From CAVWSM01 sp963798505 (lineage in GTDB: Bacteria; Actinomycetota; Actinomycetes; Jiangellales; Jiangellaceae), in contig CAWCTX010000009.1 of the NCBI GenBank assembly GCA_963798505.1, positions 372,001 through 436,000 on the forward strand: DNA of 64,000 nt, in the 5' to 3' direction. Shown piece by piece: positions 44,063 to 53,131 of the stretch. The position numbers and the translations under genes are program-made. The notes under the pieces were generated by a model. It was not told the origin of the DNA, made no database searches, and worked only from the letters and a program-made list of their open reading frames with translations. How positions within the stretch are numbered: the first letter of the stretch is position 1; each line of letters starts with the position of its first letter.

Positions 44063-44335
44063 TCAGCCGCCCGCGAACGGCGGCAGCACCTCCACCTCCG
44101 CACCGTCGCGCAGAGCGATGGTCTCGTGGGGGCGGCGCCCGACCGGGTCGCCGTCGACGAGGTACGAGCACACGCCGAGCACTTGTCCGAATCGTGGGAC
44201 GCCAGGCCGCGTCGCTCGTACGACATCGAGCACCGCAGCCAAGGTCACGGACTCGACCTCCAGCTCGAGCTGCTCCTCCGCAACACCGGCGGCCGCGCGT
44301 GCGGACGCCCAATAGCGGACGGTGACCTTGGTCAT
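44063..44335 (-). CDS. MoaD/ThiS family sulfur-carrier protein
   Basis: This 90-aa ubiquitin-fold protein starts VTVRYWASARAAAGVAEEQLEL (MoaD-like) and ends LPPFAGG. The C-terminal Gly-Gly is the site adenylated and thiocarboxylated in molybdopterin, thiamin or cysteine synthesis. A nearby rhodanese could supply its sulfur. ATG 44335 is chosen by alignment with the family. It is divergent from glnR. Confidence 0.85.
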   Translation of the reverse strand: MTKVTVRYWASARAAAGVAEEQLELEVESVTLAAVLDVVRATRPGVPRFGQVLGVCSYLVDGDPVGRRPHETIALRDGAEVEVLPPFAGG

Positions 44336-44391
44336 CGGCGCCCACCCGCCGCGGGGCGCCGCTGTGGCAGACACGTTGCGGACATGTTCGC

Positions 44392-44465
44392 TATTCTTCA
44401 ACGCATAGAGGACCCGGGCATCGTTGCCACCGGGTCCTTCGCGCTTTCTGGACGATCGATCGTCC
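44392..44465 (+). promoter_or_regulatory. glnR promoter and leader with hairpin and 16-bp palindrome
   Basis: TATTCT (44392-44397) is a likely -10 box, giving a leader of about 75 nt. GGACCCGG at 44410-44417 pairs with CCGGGTCC at 44430-44437 (8 bp). GGACGATCGATCGTCC at 44450-44465 is a perfect palindrome just before the GGAGGT ribosome site at 44469. The palindrome could be an operator or a translation-control hairpin. No factor can be assigned. Confidence 0.45.
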
Positions 44466-44477
44466 GTTGGAGGTGGC

Positions 44478-45257
44478 ATGAGCACGCTGTTGCTTCTCAC
44501 CAATGCCCTGCAACCTTCCGCCGAGGTGCTGCCGGCTCTCGGCCTCCTGCTGCACCAGGTACGGGTCGGGCCTGCGGAGGCATCTGCGCTGCTCGACGCG
44601 CCGCCCTGCGACGCGGTGCTCGTCGACGGGCGGCGCGAGCTGGCGCAGGCCCGCAGCTTGACCCGCCTGCTCCGCACCACCGGCATCGACGTCCCGATGC
44701 TCCTGGTCGTCACCGAGGGCGGCCTCACCGCCGTTGCCAACGACTGGGGTGTCGACGACGTGCTGCTCGACACCGCCGGGCCGGCCGAGGTCGAGGCGCG
44801 GCTGCGGCTCGCGGCCGGTCGGCTCGCGACGGCTCGGGCCGACGACGGGGCCGGCGAGCAGATCCGCTCCGGCGACCTGGTGATCGACGAGGCGACCTAC
44901 ATCGCCCGGCTCGACAGCCGCACTCTCGACCTGACCTTCAAAGAGTTCGAGCTCCTCAAATACCTTGCCCAGCACCCCGGTCGCGTCTTCACCCGCGCGC
45001 AGCTGCTGCAGGAGGTGTGGGGCTACGACTACTTCGGCGGCACCCGCACGGTCGACGTCCACGTGCGACGCCTGCGGGCCAAGCTCGGGCCCGACCATGA
45101 GCAGCTGATCGGCACTGTCCGCAACGTGGGATACCGGTTCGTCGTGCCGGCCCGGGACAACGCCGCAAGCCTGCCGGAGCCTCGCCCTTCGACGCAACGA
45201 CACCTTGAGTCGATAGGTTCGACGCTGGGTGTCGTTGCGTCGAAAGGGGTGCGGTGA
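44478..45257 (+). CDS. glnR: GlnR-type orphan response regulator
   Basis: GlnR controls nitrogen assimilation in actinobacteria. The 259-aa protein has a receiver-like domain (residues 1-120) with Asp50 in DAVLVDGR but without the full acidic pocket and conserved Lys. This is the orphan GlnR form, whose dimer does not depend on phosphorylation. A winged helix follows (FKEFELLKYLAQHPGRVFTRAQLLQEVWGYDYFGGTRTVDVHVRRLRAKL). ATG 44478 has GGAGGT at 44469. glnR next to mshD is the mycobacterial order. Its last about 20 codons are a palindromic repeat. Confidence 0.88.
   Translation: MSTLLLLTNALQPSAEVLPALGLLLHQVRVGPAEASALLDAPPCDAVLVDGRRELAQARSLTRLLRTTGIDVPMLLVVTEGGLTAVANDWGVDDVLLDTAGPAEVEARLRLAAGRLATARADDGAGEQIRSGDLVIDEATYIARLDSRTLDLTFKEFELLKYLAQHPGRVFTRAQLLQEVWGYDYFGGTRTVDVHVRRLRAKLGPDHEQLIGTVRNVGYRFVVPARDNAASLPEPRPSTQRHLESIGSTLGVVASKGVR
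45188..45244. repeat. 57-bp palindromic repeat, family 2, copy 1
   Basis: Arms 45188-45204 and 45228-45244 are perfectly complementary (17 bp, TTCGACGCAACGACACC). The 23-nt centre has its own GTCGA/TCGAC pairing. The element encodes the C-terminal tail of GlnR and ends 9 nt before the mshD start, so it could affect mshD translation. A reversed, diverged copy lies at 55584. Confidence 0.8.
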
Positions 45258-46201
45258 CCCAGGAGCAACCTCTCCCGGTCGCGGTGACGGCCGCAGCCAC
45301 GCTGCCCCCGAGCCAGGTCGCCGTCGTGCGCCGCCTGCTGGACGCGGCGACCGAGGCCGACGGCGTACGACCGGTTTCCGAGCACGCCATGCTGGACCTG
45401 CAGCACGGCGACGAGCACGACACCGCGCGCCACCTGGTTGCGCAGCTTCTCGACGGCACTCTGGTCGGCTATGCACACCTCGACCTTGCCGACCAACGGG
45501 AAGGCCCGGTGGCCGAGCTGGTCGTGCATCCCGCGCACCGCCGCCGCGGTTATGCCAAGGCTCTCGTGGCGGCGATCGGCGAGCAGGTCGACGACCCGCG
45601 GCTGCGGCTGTGGGCGCATGGCGAGCGCGAGGGCGCGACCGCCTTCGCCCGATCCGCGGGCTACGTAAGGCAGCGCGCGCTCTGGCAGATGCGGAGATCG
45701 CTGCAGGCGCCGCTCGACGAGCCCCGGATCTCGGACGAGATCAAGGTCGAGACCTTCCGCCCCGGCATCGACGACGAGGCGTGGGTCGTCGTCAATGCCC
45801 GCGCCTTCGCCGAGCACCCCGAACAGGGCCGGCTCACCCTCCGTGACCTGCACGAGCGCATGGCCGAGCCGTGGTTCGACCCGGCCGGGTTCTTTCTCGC
45901 ATGGCGCGGGGACGACCTGCTCGGCTTCCACTGGACCAAGGTCCACGGGGGCGGTGCCCACGAGCACGAGCCTGTCGGAGAGATCTACGTCCTCGGGGTC
46001 GACCCGGACGCACAAGGCCTGGGGCTCGGCAAGGCGCTGGCGCTGGTCGGCCTGCACCACCTGCGTGGGCTCGGTCTTTCACAGGCCATGTTGTACGTCG
46101 ACGAGTCCAACGCCGCGGCTGTCCGCACCTACACCGACCTGGGCTTCGTGCGCTGGGAGACGGACGCCGTCTACGCGCGGCCCGCAGCGAGAGAGCGCTA
46201 A
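45254..46201 (+). CDS. mshD: mycothiol synthase
   Basis: MshD acetylates Cys-GlcN-Ins with acetyl-CoA, the last step of mycothiol synthesis. The 315-aa protein has two GNAT domains: an N-terminal one with AELVVHPAHRRRGYAKALVAA, and a C-terminal catalytic one with GEIYVLGVDPDAQGLGLGKALALVGLHHL and YVDESNAAAVRTYTDLGF. GTG 45254 overlaps the glnR stop by 4 nt. Confidence 0.92.
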   Translation: MTQEQPLPVAVTAAATLPPSQVAVVRRLLDAATEADGVRPVSEHAMLDLQHGDEHDTARHLVAQLLDGTLVGYAHLDLADQREGPVAELVVHPAHRRRGYAKALVAAIGEQVDDPRLRLWAHGEREGATAFARSAGYVRQRALWQMRRSLQAPLDEPRISDEIKVETFRPGIDDEAWVVVNARAFAEHPEQGRLTLRDLHERMAEPWFDPAGFFLAWRGDDLLGFHWTKVHGGGAHEHEPVGEIYVLGVDPDAQGLGLGKALALVGLHHLRGLGLSQAMLYVDESNAAAVRTYTDLGFVRWETDAVYARPAARER

Positions 46202-46258
46202 CATCGAAAGGCCCAGCAAGCGAAACCCTCGTTCACCAACCGGTGGGGACATCGCCGC

Positions 46259-48364
46259 ATGAGCGCAGCCACGACCGAAGACACGAGCGACGGAACCGTC
46301 GATCTCCCCGAGGATCGCTTCCTCGACCGGGAGCTGTCCTGGCTGGCCTTCAACAACCGCGTCCTCGAGCTGGCCGAAGACTCCGACATGCCGCTCCTCG
46401 AGCGGGCGAAGTTCTGCGCGATCTTCTCCAGCAACCTCGACGAGTTCTTCATGGTGCGCGTGGCCGGTCTCAAGCGTCGCATCGCGGCCGGTGTCGCGGT
46501 GCAAGCCGCGAGCGGGCTGCTCCCCCGCGAGGTGCTCGAGGCCATCTGGAACCGCACCCGCGAGCTCACCCAGCGCCAGTCGCGGCTCATGGAGCAGGAC
46601 CTGCTGCCCACGCTCCACAAGGAGGGCATCGAGCTGCTCCGCTGGGACGACCTGGACGTCGAAGAGCAGGACTCGCTCAGCATGCTGTTCCGCAAGCGGA
46701 TCTTCCCGGTGCTGACACCGCTCGCGGTCGACCCCGCGCATCCGTTCCCGTACATCTCCGGGCTCTCGCTCAACCTCGCCGTGGTTGTCCGCAACCCGCT
46801 GACCGGCACTGAGCACTTCGCCAGGGTCAAGGTGCCGCCGGTGCTCGAGCGCTTCCTTGCGGTGCACGAGAGCAGATTCGTCCCACTCGAGGACGTCATC
46901 GCAGCCCACCTGCAGTCGCTCTTCCCGGGCATGGAGGTCCTGCAGCACCACACGTTCCGCGTGACGCGCAACGAGGATGTCGAGGTCGAAGAGGACGACG
47001 CCGAAAACCTGCTTACCGCGATGGAGCGCGAGCTCATGCGTCGGCGGTTCGGCCCGCCCGTGCGGCTCGAGGTCGAGGAGTCGATGGACCCGCACGTGCT
47101 CGACCTGCTGATCCGTGAGCTCGGCATCAGCCGCCAGGAGGTCTTCCACCTCCCGACGCCGCTTGACCTCACCGGTCTGTTCGCCATCGCCGACCTCGAC
47201 CGCGCGGAGCACAAGTTCCGCCCATTCCTGCCGCGCACGCACCGCGACCTGCCCGACATCGAGTCGGCTTCGGCGCCCGACATGTTCGCCGCGATCAAAC
47301 GGGGCGACATCCTGCTGCACCACCCCTACGACTCGTTCTCCACGAGCGTCCAGCGGTTCATCGAGCAGGCCGCCAACGACCCGCAAGTCCTGGCCATCAA
47401 GCAGACGCTCTACCGCACCAGTGGCGACTCTCCGATCGTCGACGCCTTGGTCGACGCGGCTGAGCAGGGCAAGCAGGTGCTGGTCCTCGTGGAAATCAAG
47501 GCCCGCTTCGACGAGCAGGCCAACATCAGCTGGGCGCGCAAGCTCGAGCAGGCCGGCTGCCATGTGGTGTACGGCCTGATCGGCCTCAAGACGCACTGCA
47601 AGCTGTCGATGGTGGTGCGCTCCGAGTCCGACGGGCTGCGCCGCTACGTGCACGCGGGCACGGGCAACTACCACCCCAAGACCGCCCGATTGTACGAGGA
47701 TGTGGGGCTGCTCACGGCCGATACCGAGGTCGGCGAAGATGTCGCCAACCTGTTCAACCAGCTGTCCGGCTACTCCAACCGCACCAGCTACCGTCGGCTC
47801 CTCGTGGCGCCGCACTCTGTCAGGCGCGGTCTGATCGAGCGCATCGAGCGGGAGATCGACCACCACCGGGCCGGTCGCCCGGCGGCTATCCGGTTCAAGG
47901 TCAACAGCATCGTCGACGAGGCCACCATCGACGCGCTCTACCGGGCCTCCCAGTCCGGCGTCCAGATCGACGTCTGGGTGCGCGGCATCTGCTCGCTGCG
48001 GCCGGGTGTGCCGGGCCTGTCCGAGACGATCCGCGTGCGCAGCATCCTCGGCCGGTTCCTCGAGCACTCACGGGTGTTCGCTTTCGCCGGTGGCGACAGC
48101 CCCGAATACTGGATCGGCTCCGCCGACCTGATGCATCGCAACCTCGACCGGCGCATCGAGGCTCTCGTCCAGCTGGTGCAGCCCGACCAGGCGGCCGAGC
48201 TCGACGCGCTGTTCGACCTCGCCTTCGACGAGGACACGTCGTCGTGGCACCTGGGCCCCGACGGCCACTGGACCCGGCATCATCGGGCAGCAGACGGCAC
48301 CGCCCTGCGCGATCTGCAGGAGACGCTCATCGATCGCAAGCTGCGTCGGCGGGCCGTGGCGTGA
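46259..48364 (+). CDS. ppk: polyphosphate kinase 1
   Basis: PPK1 reversibly makes polyphosphate from ATP. The 701-aa protein has the N domain (DRELSWLAFNNRVLELA, SSNLDEFFMVRVAGL), head domain (DPAHPFPYISGLSLNLA) and two phospholipase-D-like catalytic domains. His465 in YVHAGTGNYHPKTARLYED is the phosphorylated His; His603 in RFLEHSRVFAF is the second catalytic His. GSADLMHRNLDRRIE follows. A GTTCACC element (46231) in the 57-nt upstream gap could be a PHO-box half. Intact frame; overlaps mutT1. Confidence 0.95.
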   Translation: MSAATTEDTSDGTVDLPEDRFLDRELSWLAFNNRVLELAEDSDMPLLERAKFCAIFSSNLDEFFMVRVAGLKRRIAAGVAVQAASGLLPREVLEAIWNRTRELTQRQSRLMEQDLLPTLHKEGIELLRWDDLDVEEQDSLSMLFRKRIFPVLTPLAVDPAHPFPYISGLSLNLAVVVRNPLTGTEHFARVKVPPVLERFLAVHESRFVPLEDVIAAHLQSLFPGMEVLQHHTFRVTRNEDVEVEEDDAENLLTAMERELMRRRFGPPVRLEVEESMDPHVLDLLIRELGISRQEVFHLPTPLDLTGLFAIADLDRAEHKFRPFLPRTHRDLPDIESASAPDMFAAIKRGDILLHHPYDSFSTSVQRFIEQAANDPQVLAIKQTLYRTSGDSPIVDALVDAAEQGKQVLVLVEIKARFDEQANISWARKLEQAGCHVVYGLIGLKTHCKLSMVVRSESDGLRRYVHAGTGNYHPKTARLYEDVGLLTADTEVGEDVANLFNQLSGYSNRTSYRRLLVAPHSVRRGLIERIEREIDHHRAGRPAAIRFKVNSIVDEATIDALYRASQSGVQIDVWVRGICSLRPGVPGLSETIRVRSILGRFLEHSRVFAFAGGDSPEYWIGSADLMHRNLDRRIEALVQLVQPDQAAELDALFDLAFDEDTSSWHLGPDGHWTRHHRAADGTALRDLQETLIDRKLRRRAVA

Positions 48365-49227
48365 TCCTCGCCGCCGGCGCGGTGCTGTGGCGGCCTGGCA
48401 ATGCCGGCGGGCTGGACGTGTGTGTCGTCCACCGACCCAAGTACGACGACTGGTCGCTACCTAAGGGCAAGGTCGATCCCGGCGAGCATCTTCTGTCCGC
48501 CGCCATGCGGGAGGTCCGGGAGGAGACCGGGCACACCGTCGTCCTTGGTCGACCTCTGCCGACCCAGGAGTACGACGTCGCGGGCGAGCCCAAGCGGGTC
48601 TACTACTGGGCGGCGCGCGCCGACGACGGGGCCGGCGAATGGCCGGGCACCAAGGAGATCGACCGCCTGGCGTTTCTGCCGACCTCGGCGGCCATCGCCG
48701 GCCTGACCCGCGAGGTCGATGCCGAGCTCGTCCGCGTCCTCGCCGACGACCCAGAGCCGACGCAGACGTTCGTGATCCTCCGGCACGCCAAGGCGCTGCC
48801 GCGTGACGGCTGGGACCCGCCCGACGGCCCGCGCCCGCTGACAGCCGACGGGGAGGCAGACGCCAAGGCTCTCGTGCCCCTGCTCGCCGCCTACGGCGTG
48901 CGCACAGTCGCCTCGTCCGACGCGGTCCGCTGTCTCCGGACTGTTGAGCCATACGTGGACGCGACGGGCGCGGACCTGATCACCGACCCGGGTCTTGCCG
49001 AGGGCGGTGAGCTGCGCGCCGAGACGATCCGGGAGCTGCAGGAGGCGTCAAGTGCCGTCGTGTGCTCCCATCGGCCGGTGCTTCCGCTGATCTACGAAGC
49101 TGTGGGCATCGATCCGCCGGAGGAGCCCCTGCACCCGGGCGACTTCCTCGTGTTGCACCACCGCGGTCGCACGGTCGTTGCCTCGGAACGCCATCGCCCT
49201 CGGGCCGATGTGACGCTGTTCACGTAA
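48361..49227 (+). CDS. mutT1: Nudix hydrolase-histidine phosphatase fusion (MutT1-like)
   Basis: This 288-aa fusion sanitises oxidised nucleotides or diadenosine polyphosphates. The Nudix domain has PKGKVDPGEHLLSAAMREVREETGH, the full GX5EX7REUXEEXGU box. The C-terminal phosphoglycerate-mutase-type domain has the RHG equivalent FVILRHAKAL and the later VVCSHRPVL. The same fusion (MutT1) lies beside ppk in mycobacteria. GTG 48361 overlaps the ppk stop (GTGA). Confidence 0.9.
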   Translation: MILAAGAVLWRPGNAGGLDVCVVHRPKYDDWSLPKGKVDPGEHLLSAAMREVREETGHTVVLGRPLPTQEYDVAGEPKRVYYWAARADDGAGEWPGTKEIDRLAFLPTSAAIAGLTREVDAELVRVLADDPEPTQTFVILRHAKALPRDGWDPPDGPRPLTADGEADAKALVPLLAAYGVRTVASSDAVRCLRTVEPYVDATGADLITDPGLAEGGELRAETIRELQEASSAVVCSHRPVLPLIYEAVGIDPPEEPLHPGDFLVLHHRGRTVVASERHRPRADVTLFT

Positions 49228-49272
49228 CGGCCATCGTCCGGCTCGAGACATGTCTATGTCTTGATCACCGCC

Positions 49273-49327
49273 GTTCACCGTTCATTCACCCGTTGCGGGG
49301 TGGCGTGTCACCGTCCCTCCCTAACGT
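49273..49327 (+). promoter_or_regulatory. PHO box and -10 of the pst operon
   Basis: Two adjacent 11-nt direct repeats, GTTCACCGTTC (49273-49283) and ATTCACCCGTT (49284-49294), fit the PhoP-binding PHO box of Streptomyces-type actinobacteria. TAACGT at 49322-49327 is a suitably placed -10, so the box lies over the -35. It implies phosphate-starvation induction by PhoR-PhoP (not in this window). Confidence 0.7.
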
Positions 49328-49375
49328 CGCCGCCGTCAACACAGGTCAACCGTGTCCCACGAAAGGACATTTCAG

Positions 49376-50321
49376 GTGAATCTCACCAACAAGCGCCGCT
49401 GGCTGCCGGTCGCCGGGGCTGCCGCACTGACGCTGGTGATCGCTGCCTGCGGCGGCGACGACGACGACGGCACGAGCACCGATGCAGCTCAGCGGCACCG
49501 TCGTGATCGACGGCTCCAGCACCGTCGCGCCGCTCACCACCGCCGCGGCCGAGCTTTTCCAGACGGAGAATCCGGGCGTCAACGTCACGGTCGGCACGTC
49601 GGGCACCGGTGGAGGCTTCGAGAAGTTCTGCGCCGGCGAGACCGACATCTCCGATGCGTCACGCCAGATCGATGAGGACGAGGTCGCTGCCTGCGAGACT
49701 GCCGGCATCGAGTTCAACGAGCTCTCGATCGCAAACGACGCGCTCACCGTCATCGTCAACAGCGAGAACGACTGGGCCAGCGACCTCACCGTCGAGCAGC
49801 TCAACGCGATCTGGGCGCCAGACTCCACGCTCTCCAACTGGAACCAGGTCGACCCGTCGTTCCCGGACGAGGCCCTGGAGTTGTTCGGCCCGGGCACCGA
49901 CTCCGGCACGTTCGACTACTTCACGGGAGCCATCAACGGTGAGGAGGGCGCCTCGCGCACCGACTACCAGGCCTCGGAGAACGACAACGTCATCGTCCAG
50001 GGTGTCCAGGGCGCCACGGGTGCCATGGGCTACCTCGGGTTCTCCTACTTCGAAGAGAACTCCAGCACCCTCAAGGCGGTGTCCGTGGCCGGAGTCGAGC
50101 CGAGCTCTGACACCGTGCAGGACGGCAGCTACACGCCGCTCGGACGTCAGCTGTTCATCTACCCCTCCGCGCAGGCGCTCGCCGACAAGCCGCAGGTCCG
50201 GGCGTTCGTCGAGTTCTACATCGAGAACATCGACGAGATCGTCGAGGCGGCCGGCTTCATCGGGCTCAACGATGAGCAGAAGACCGAGCTCCAGACGGCC
50301 TTCGATCAGCTGGTCGGCTGA
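49376..50321 (+). CDS. pstS: phosphate-binding lipoprotein (one frameshift)
   Basis: PstS captures phosphate outside the membrane. The signal peptide ends in the lipobox IAAC followed by GGDDDD. A surplus base near 49480 shifts the frame to the mature protein: GTVVIDGSSTVAPLTTAAAELFQ, VTVGTSGTGGGFEKFCAGETDISDASR (phosphate ligands) and FGPGTDSGTFDYF. GTG 49376 follows GAAAGGA at 49361-49367. Corrected length is about 315 aa. First gene of the pst operon. Confidence 0.9.
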
Positions 50322-50335
50322 GGCAAGCCTTCATC

Positions 50336-51283
50336 GTGGCTAAGCAGACGACGATGGCTCCCGGCGCAGGGTCGACCCTGCGCCGGGGGCGTCCGCGTTA
50401 TGCCGAGCGCGTCATCGAGGCCGTGCTTTTCCTCGCGGCGCTCGTATCGATCGCAACAACCGTTGCGATCGTCCTCGCCTTCATCGGGCCGACCATCGCG
50501 TTCCTCCGAGAACCCGCTGTCAATCTCTGGGACTTCCTGACAGGCACAACCTGGACCCCTCTCTTCTCCGAGGCACAGCAAGAGTTCGGTGTATTGCCTC
50601 TTGTCGCGGCGACCGTCACCACCACGCTCATTGCGATGCTGGTCGCGCTGCCGCTCGGCCTCGCGGCCGCGACGTACCTTTCGGAATACGCATCGCCCCG
50701 GACGCGCAAGACCCTGAAGCCTGTCCTTGAAGTGCTGGCGGGCATCCCGACGGTCGTCTTCGGCCTGTTCGCCTTGCAATACATCAACCCCGAGCTGACA
50801 CAGCGCCTGTTCGGCAGCGTCGGCACCTACAGCATGCTGACCGCCGGCCTCGTCATGGGGTTCATGATCATCCCAACGGTCGCCTCGCTTTCCGAGGATG
50901 CGATGAGTGCCGTGCCGCAGGCCCTTCGCGACGGCGCCTACGGCATGGGCTCCACGCGACGCCAGGTGGCCATCCGTGTTGTCATCCCGGCCGCCGTCTC
51001 CGGCATCATCGCGGCGTTCGTCCTTGCGGTCAGCCGAGGTGTCGGCGAGACGATGATCGTCGCCCTTGCCGCCGGCCAGCGCGCGAACTTCAGCTTCAAC
51101 CCGCTGGAGGACGGGCAGACGATGACCGGGTTCATCGCCCAGGCAGCCTCCGGCGACCAGCCGACGGGCAGCATCGGCTACGAGTCGCTGTTCGCGGTGG
51201 CCGCGTTGCTGTTCGTCATGACGCTGATCATGAACATCATCAGCATCCGTCTGGTTCGACGTTTCCGTGAGGAGTACGAGTGA
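50336..51283 (+). CDS. pstC: phosphate ABC transporter permease
   Basis: This 315-aa membrane protein has six helices, the periplasmic loop LWDFLTGTTWTPLF and the EAA loop VPQALRDGAYGMGSTRRQVAIRVVIPAAVSGI. SRGVGETMIVALAAG is a PstC hallmark. It starts at GTG 50336, 14 nt after the pstS stop. Codons 9-18 are a perfect palindrome (see 50360-50387). Its stop overlaps pstA. Confidence 0.93.
   Translation: MAKQTTMAPGAGSTLRRGRPRYAERVIEAVLFLAALVSIATTVAIVLAFIGPTIAFLREPAVNLWDFLTGTTWTPLFSEAQQEFGVLPLVAATVTTTLIAMLVALPLGLAAATYLSEYASPRTRKTLKPVLEVLAGIPTVVFGLFALQYINPELTQRLFGSVGTYSMLTAGLVMGFMIIPTVASLSEDAMSAVPQALRDGAYGMGSTRRQVAIRVVIPAAVSGIIAAFVLAVSRGVGETMIVALAAGQRANFSFNPLEDGQTMTGFIAQAASGDQPTGSIGYESLFAVAALLFVMTLIMNIISIRLVRRFREEYE
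50360..50387 (+). promoter_or_regulatory. 28-nt perfect palindrome in the first codons of pstC
   Basis: Arms 50360-50373 and 50374-50387 are exactly complementary (CCCGGCGCAGGGTC and its reverse). In RNA they would form an about 11-bp GC-rich hairpin between pstS and the rest of the operon. It could stabilise the pstS 3' end or reduce read-through, giving PstS in excess over the membrane parts. Confidence 0.6.
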
Positions 51284-52182
51284 CCACCGAACTCCTCGAA
51301 CGTCGAGCCGAACCGCCGTCCGTCACCGGTCGGCCGCACGAGAAGCGCGCCGGGAACCGACTGTTCCAAGCCCTGCTCATCGTCTGCCTGCTCGTCGCCA
51401 TCGGGTTCCTCGTCATCCTGCTCACTTACCTCGTGGTGGAGGGCTGGCCACGGCTCGACAGCCGGCTGTGGGAGAACCAGTTCTCGCAGATCAACCCCGA
51501 GAGCGCTGGGGCACAGGCCGCGATCCTGGGCTCGCTGTGGCTCATGGCGTTCACCGCGCTGTTCTGCCTACCGACCGGCATCCTCGCGGCGATCTATCTC
51601 GAGGAGTATGCGGACAAGAAGCGCTGGTACAACCGCTTCATCGAGCTCAACGTGCAGAACCTGGCGGCGGTCCCGTCGGTCGTGTTCGGCATCCTGGGCC
51701 TTGGCATCCTGGCCCGCGAGCTTGGACTTGGCAAGAGCATTCTCACCGGCTCGCTGACGCTTTCACTCCTCGTACTGCCCGTCGTGATTGTCGCGAGCCG
51801 CGAGGCCATCAAGGCTGTGCCGGACTCGATCCGGCAGGGATCCTTGGCCCTTGGCGCGACCAAGTGGCAGACCATCTGGCGGCAGGTCCTGCCGTCGGCG
51901 ATCCCCGGCATCGCGACCGGGGCAATTCTCGCCCTGTCTCGTGCGATCGGTGAGGCCGCGCCTCTGGTCATCATCGGCATTCCGGCGTTCATCGCCTTCA
52001 ACCCGACCGGCGTCGGCGACCAGTTCACGGCGATGCCGATCGCCATCTACAACAACGCGTCGCAGCCGAACGCGGAGTTCGTTGCTCTGGCGGCCGCGAT
52101 CAGCGTGGCACTGCTCGTCATCCTGCTGCTGATGAACAGCCTGGCAATTTTCATCCGTAATCACTATCAGCGCCGTTGGTGA
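51280..52182 (+). CDS. pstA: phosphate ABC transporter permease
   Basis: This 300-aa six-helix protein starts at GTG 51280, overlapping the pstC stop. It has the EAA loop VPDSIRQGSLALGATKWQTIWRQVLPSAIPGI and ALSRAIGEAAPLVIIG, which are PstA hallmarks, and ATYLEEYADKKRW-like sequence in an early loop. Pairs with PstC in the Pst importer. Confidence 0.93.
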   Translation: MTTELLERRAEPPSVTGRPHEKRAGNRLFQALLIVCLLVAIGFLVILLTYLVVEGWPRLDSRLWENQFSQINPESAGAQAAILGSLWLMAFTALFCLPTGILAAIYLEEYADKKRWYNRFIELNVQNLAAVPSVVFGILGLGILARELGLGKSILTGSLTLSLLVLPVVIVASREAIKAVPDSIRQGSLALGATKWQTIWRQVLPSAIPGIATGAILALSRAIGEAAPLVIIGIPAFIAFNPTGVGDQFTAMPIAIYNNASQPNAEFVALAAAISVALLVILLLMNSLAIFIRNHYQRRW

Positions 52183-52204
52183 CGGCTTACCTTGAGAGAG
52201 CCCG

Positions 52205-53131
52205 ATGACCGAACCTAAGGTGCAGCCATATCCCATGACTGACCCCACCAGCGACGTTCACCCCATACCCGTGCCCGCGCGCTCACTGGAGCAGCACGCT
52301 CCGACGCCCGAGCACCGTCCGCACGGTGCTCGCGAACAGCGCCCGCTAGACCCGATCATCCATGTGACGGACCTCGACATCCACTACGGCAGCTTCCACG
52401 CCGTGCGGAAGGTCAACATGGACGTCGGACGCAACCAGATCACGGCGATGATCGGTCCCTCGGGCTGCGGCAAATCAACCGTGATCCGCTGCTTCAATCG
52501 CATGAACGACTTGATCCCAGGGGCCCGGGTCGACGGCGAGATCCTCTACCACGGCCAGAACCTGTACGCCTCCGAAGTCGACCCCATCGAGGTGCGCCGG
52601 CGCATCGGCATGGTGTTCCAGAAGCCCAACCCGTTCCCCAAGTCGATCTTCGAGAACGTCGCGTACGGTCCCAAGGTGCTCGGCATGCGCCTGAACAAGT
52701 CGCAGCTGAAGGACCTCGTGGAAGAGGCGCTAAGAAGCGCGGCCCTCTGGGACGAGGTCAAGGACAAGCTCAACGAGAGCGGCCTCTCGCTCTCCGGCGG
52801 TCAGCAGCAGCGCCTGTGCATTGCCCGCGCCATTGCGACCAAGCCCGAGGTCGTGCTCATGGACGAGCCCTGCTCCGCGCTCGACCCCATCGCGACCACG
52901 AAGATCGAGGACCTGATGCAGGACCTCGTCGAGGACTACACGATCATCATCGTGACGCACAACATGCAACAGGCCGCCCGCGTCAGTGACCGCACGGCGT
53001 TCTTCACCGCCAACGTCGACGATCACGGGCAGCGTTACGGTGAGCTCGTCGAGTTCGACGTCACCACAACCATCTTCACCAAGCCGACCGACCAGCGCAC
53101 CGAGGACTACATCGCCGGCCGCTTCGGCTGA
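52205..53131 (+). CDS. pstB: phosphate ABC transporter ATP-binding protein
   Basis: This 308-aa ABC ATPase has Walker A GPSGCGKSTVIRCFNRMNDL, Q-loop GMVFQKPNPFPKSIFENVAYG, signature LSGGQQQRLCIARAIA, Walker B VVLMDEPCSALDPIA and H-loop IVTHNMQQAARVSD. The first about 48 residues are an unusual Pro/His/Arg-rich extension before the normal start of the domain. ATG 52235 would remove only ten of them. Last pst gene on this strand; the pit gene converges. Confidence 0.94.
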   Translation: MTEPKVQPYPMTDPTSDVHPIPVPARSLEQHAPTPEHRPHGAREQRPLDPIIHVTDLDIHYGSFHAVRKVNMDVGRNQITAMIGPSGCGKSTVIRCFNRMNDLIPGARVDGEILYHGQNLYASEVDPIEVRRRIGMVFQKPNPFPKSIFENVAYGPKVLGMRLNKSQLKDLVEEALRSAALWDEVKDKLNESGLSLSGGQQQRLCIARAIATKPEVVLMDEPCSALDPIATTKIEDLMQDLVEDYTIIIVTHNMQQAARVSDRTAFFTANVDDHGQRYGELVEFDVTTTIFTKPTDQRTEDYIAGRFG

